Source of the DNA: an uncultured Christensenella sp.
Lineage (GTDB): Bacteria > Bacillota > Clostridia > Christensenellales > UBA3700
Reading direction: 5' to 3'
Length of the DNA: 6,266 nucleotides
Assembly (NCBI GenBank): GCA_910577795.1
Contig: CAJTNW010000041.1
Coordinates: forward strand, 1-6,266
The notes beneath the pieces were generated by a model. That model saw only the letters and a program-made list of their open reading frames with translations, was not told the origin of the DNA and searched no databases. Positions 5,238 to 6,266 of the stretch are shown in pieces (the stretch's first letter is position 1; every line of letters starts with the position of its first letter). The position numbers and the translations under genes are program-made.

Positions 5238-6266
5238 ATGAATAATAAAGAACACAATAATTTGCCAAAACAAGAGGAAAATTTAAATAATGAATGTGAT
5301 ATGCCTAATCAAAAATATTTGATAGTAAATAAACTATTTAAAACTTATATAGGTGGATATACAGGCATAAATGATATTTCTTTTGATTTGCAAAAAGGTG
5401 AACAACTTATAATATTATCAGATATAAGCGGTGGTAAAACAACGCTTTTATCTGTTATTGCAGGACTTGAGAGTGCAACGTCTGGCGATACATATTTAGA
5501 CGGAAAATTAATTAATGATTATAACATTAAACATAGAAATATTGGCTATATTGATAGTAGTTTGCAATTACAAACTAATAAAAAAGTTATAGATATTATA
5601 AGTTATCCGTTAAAAATAAGAAAATTTGATAATAATAAAATAATAGACAAAGTAGTAGAATTAGCAAATAAACTGGAAATAAGTGATATTTTACAAAAAA
5701 AAGTTAATAAATTATCTTATTACGAAAAATGTTTAGTTGCTATTGCAAGGCTTGCTACTGTGAATAGAGGTTTGTATTTAATTGATGATATTTTTATTAA
5801 TTTATCAAATATAGAGTTAAATAAAATTATTGTTAAAATAAAAGAATTATTTAAAGATAAAACACTTATTATTGCAGTAAAAAAATATAAATTAGCAAAA
5901 CAATTTGATATAGATAAAATTTTACTTTTAGGATATAGCACAAATATTGGCTTCGGTAGTATCCACAATAAAGAGATGTTTTTTAATAGTTTGGCAGGTG
6001 TAAAATTATATTTAGATAGGCAAGTTTGCTGTATACCTTGTAGTATATCTGGTAATAAAATAATCATTGCAAACAAGGAATATCAAACAACTAAGTCTTT
6101 AAAAAGCAATGTTTTTGACAGTGGAATAATTTGTATAGATATAAATAAAATTGCTTTTAATAATAGTAAACAATGTAGTATAAAAAGTGAAATTGGATAT
6201 ATAAATCAAGATAATATTGCATATTTAGATATTGAAAATAGAATTGCAACTATCTATTTATCTGAG
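5238..6266 (+). CDS. Degenerate MsmX/MalK-like ABC ATPase, 3' end outside window (343+ aa)
   Basis: The frame is open to the window edge, so the gene is partial. Framework features of sugar-importer ATPases are retained: A-loop Tyr37, VIAGLESATSGDTYLDGK (73-90), YPLKIRK (123-129) before a helical segment, and AIAR (168-171). A C-terminal region (about 235-343) resembles the OB/TOBE regulatory domain, with GIICIDINKI where relatives have GIRPEH. Catalytic motifs are altered. Walker A reads SDISGGKTT (61-69; two Gly to Ser, Lys67 and Thr68 kept). The Q-loop Gln is Ser107 and the signature LSGGQ is LSYYE (159-163). Walker B is IDD (Asp183 kept, catalytic Glu to Asp184), the D-loop Asp is Ser190, and the H-loop His is Lys215. 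It may bind but poorly hydrolyse ATP. The gene starts 1 bp after the ddh stop with no clear ribosome site, so coupled translation is likely. In-frame ATG 5301 would also leave the whole domain but lacks a well-spaced site. Composition is more AT-rich than ddh. Partner membrane subunits are not in view. Confidence 0.85.
   Translation, partial: MNNKEHNNLPKQEENLNNECDMPNQKYLIVNKLFKTYIGGYTGINDISFDLQKGEQLIILSDISGGKTTLLSVIAGLESATSGDTYLDGKLINDYNIKHRNIGYIDSSLQLQTNKKVIDIISYPLKIRKFDNNKIIDKVVELANKLEISDILQKKVNKLSYYEKCLVAIARLATVNRGLYLIDDIFINLSNIELNKIIVKIKELFKDKTLIIAVKKYKLAKQFDIDKILLLGYSTNIGFGSIHNKEMFFNSLAGVKLYLDRQVCCIPCSISGNKIIIANKEYQTTKSLKSNVFDSGIICIDINKIAFNNSKQCSIKSEIGYINQDNIAYLDIENRIATIYLSE

Noticed and set aside
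5720..6076. Minus-strand open frame of 118 codons inside the ABC-type gene
   Set aside because: It overlaps the plus-strand frame that carries recognisable ABC framework motifs for 343 codons. The minus frame shows no domain.
1..6266. CRISPR array, tRNA/rRNA, insertion sequence or phage content
   Set aside because: No spaced repeat array, no cloverleaf-like or rRNA-like sequence, and no transposase or integrase was seen on either strand.

Overview
The window comes from an AT-rich bacterium, probably an uncultured low-GC Bacillota of the Clostridia type. This rests on the composition, GGAGG-type ribosome binding sites, a CIRCE/HrcA-type operator on groESL, a meso-diaminopimelate dehydrogenase, and TAA/TGA stops read with the standard code (TGA ends the SPOR gene). 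The exact lineage cannot be fixed from the sequence alone.

Left part (1-2160, minus strand): a compact groES-groEL operon. It has a clear sigma-A-like promoter, a near-consensus CIRCE operator sitting at the predicted start point, GGAGG sites before both genes, and a strong intrinsic terminator whose stem overlaps the groEL stop codon. Positions 1-110 are AT-rich and hold no gene that can be supported. They may be the leader of another minus-strand gene running off the left edge.

Middle (2066-2422): a 357-bp divergent intergenic region. It holds the groESL control signals, an undescribed cluster of small direct and inverted repeats (2185-2226), and a good promoter for a plus-strand dCMP deaminase gene (2423-2878). 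The deaminase makes dUMP for dTMP synthesis.

Right part (2879-6266, plus strand): a 161-bp spacer with a 21-bp-periodic tandem repeat and a candidate promoter, then a tight three-gene cluster. The first gene encodes a membrane-anchored protein with a cytosolic region carrying two SCD[RK]C motifs and an external SPOR-like domain. The second is meso-DAP dehydrogenase (ddh), starting 16 bp downstream. The third, starting 1 bp after ddh, is an ABC-type ATPase truncated by the window end. It is organised like the sugar-importer ATPases MsmX/MalK but has substitutions in nearly every nucleotide-handling motif.

The most unusual content is this last cluster. A peptidoglycan-binding-type membrane protein, a peptidoglycan precursor enzyme and a degenerate, possibly non-hydrolysing ABC protein appear to be co-transcribed, which suggests an uncharacterised cell-envelope module. 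The function of the module is inference. The motif losses and gene spacing are read directly from the sequence.
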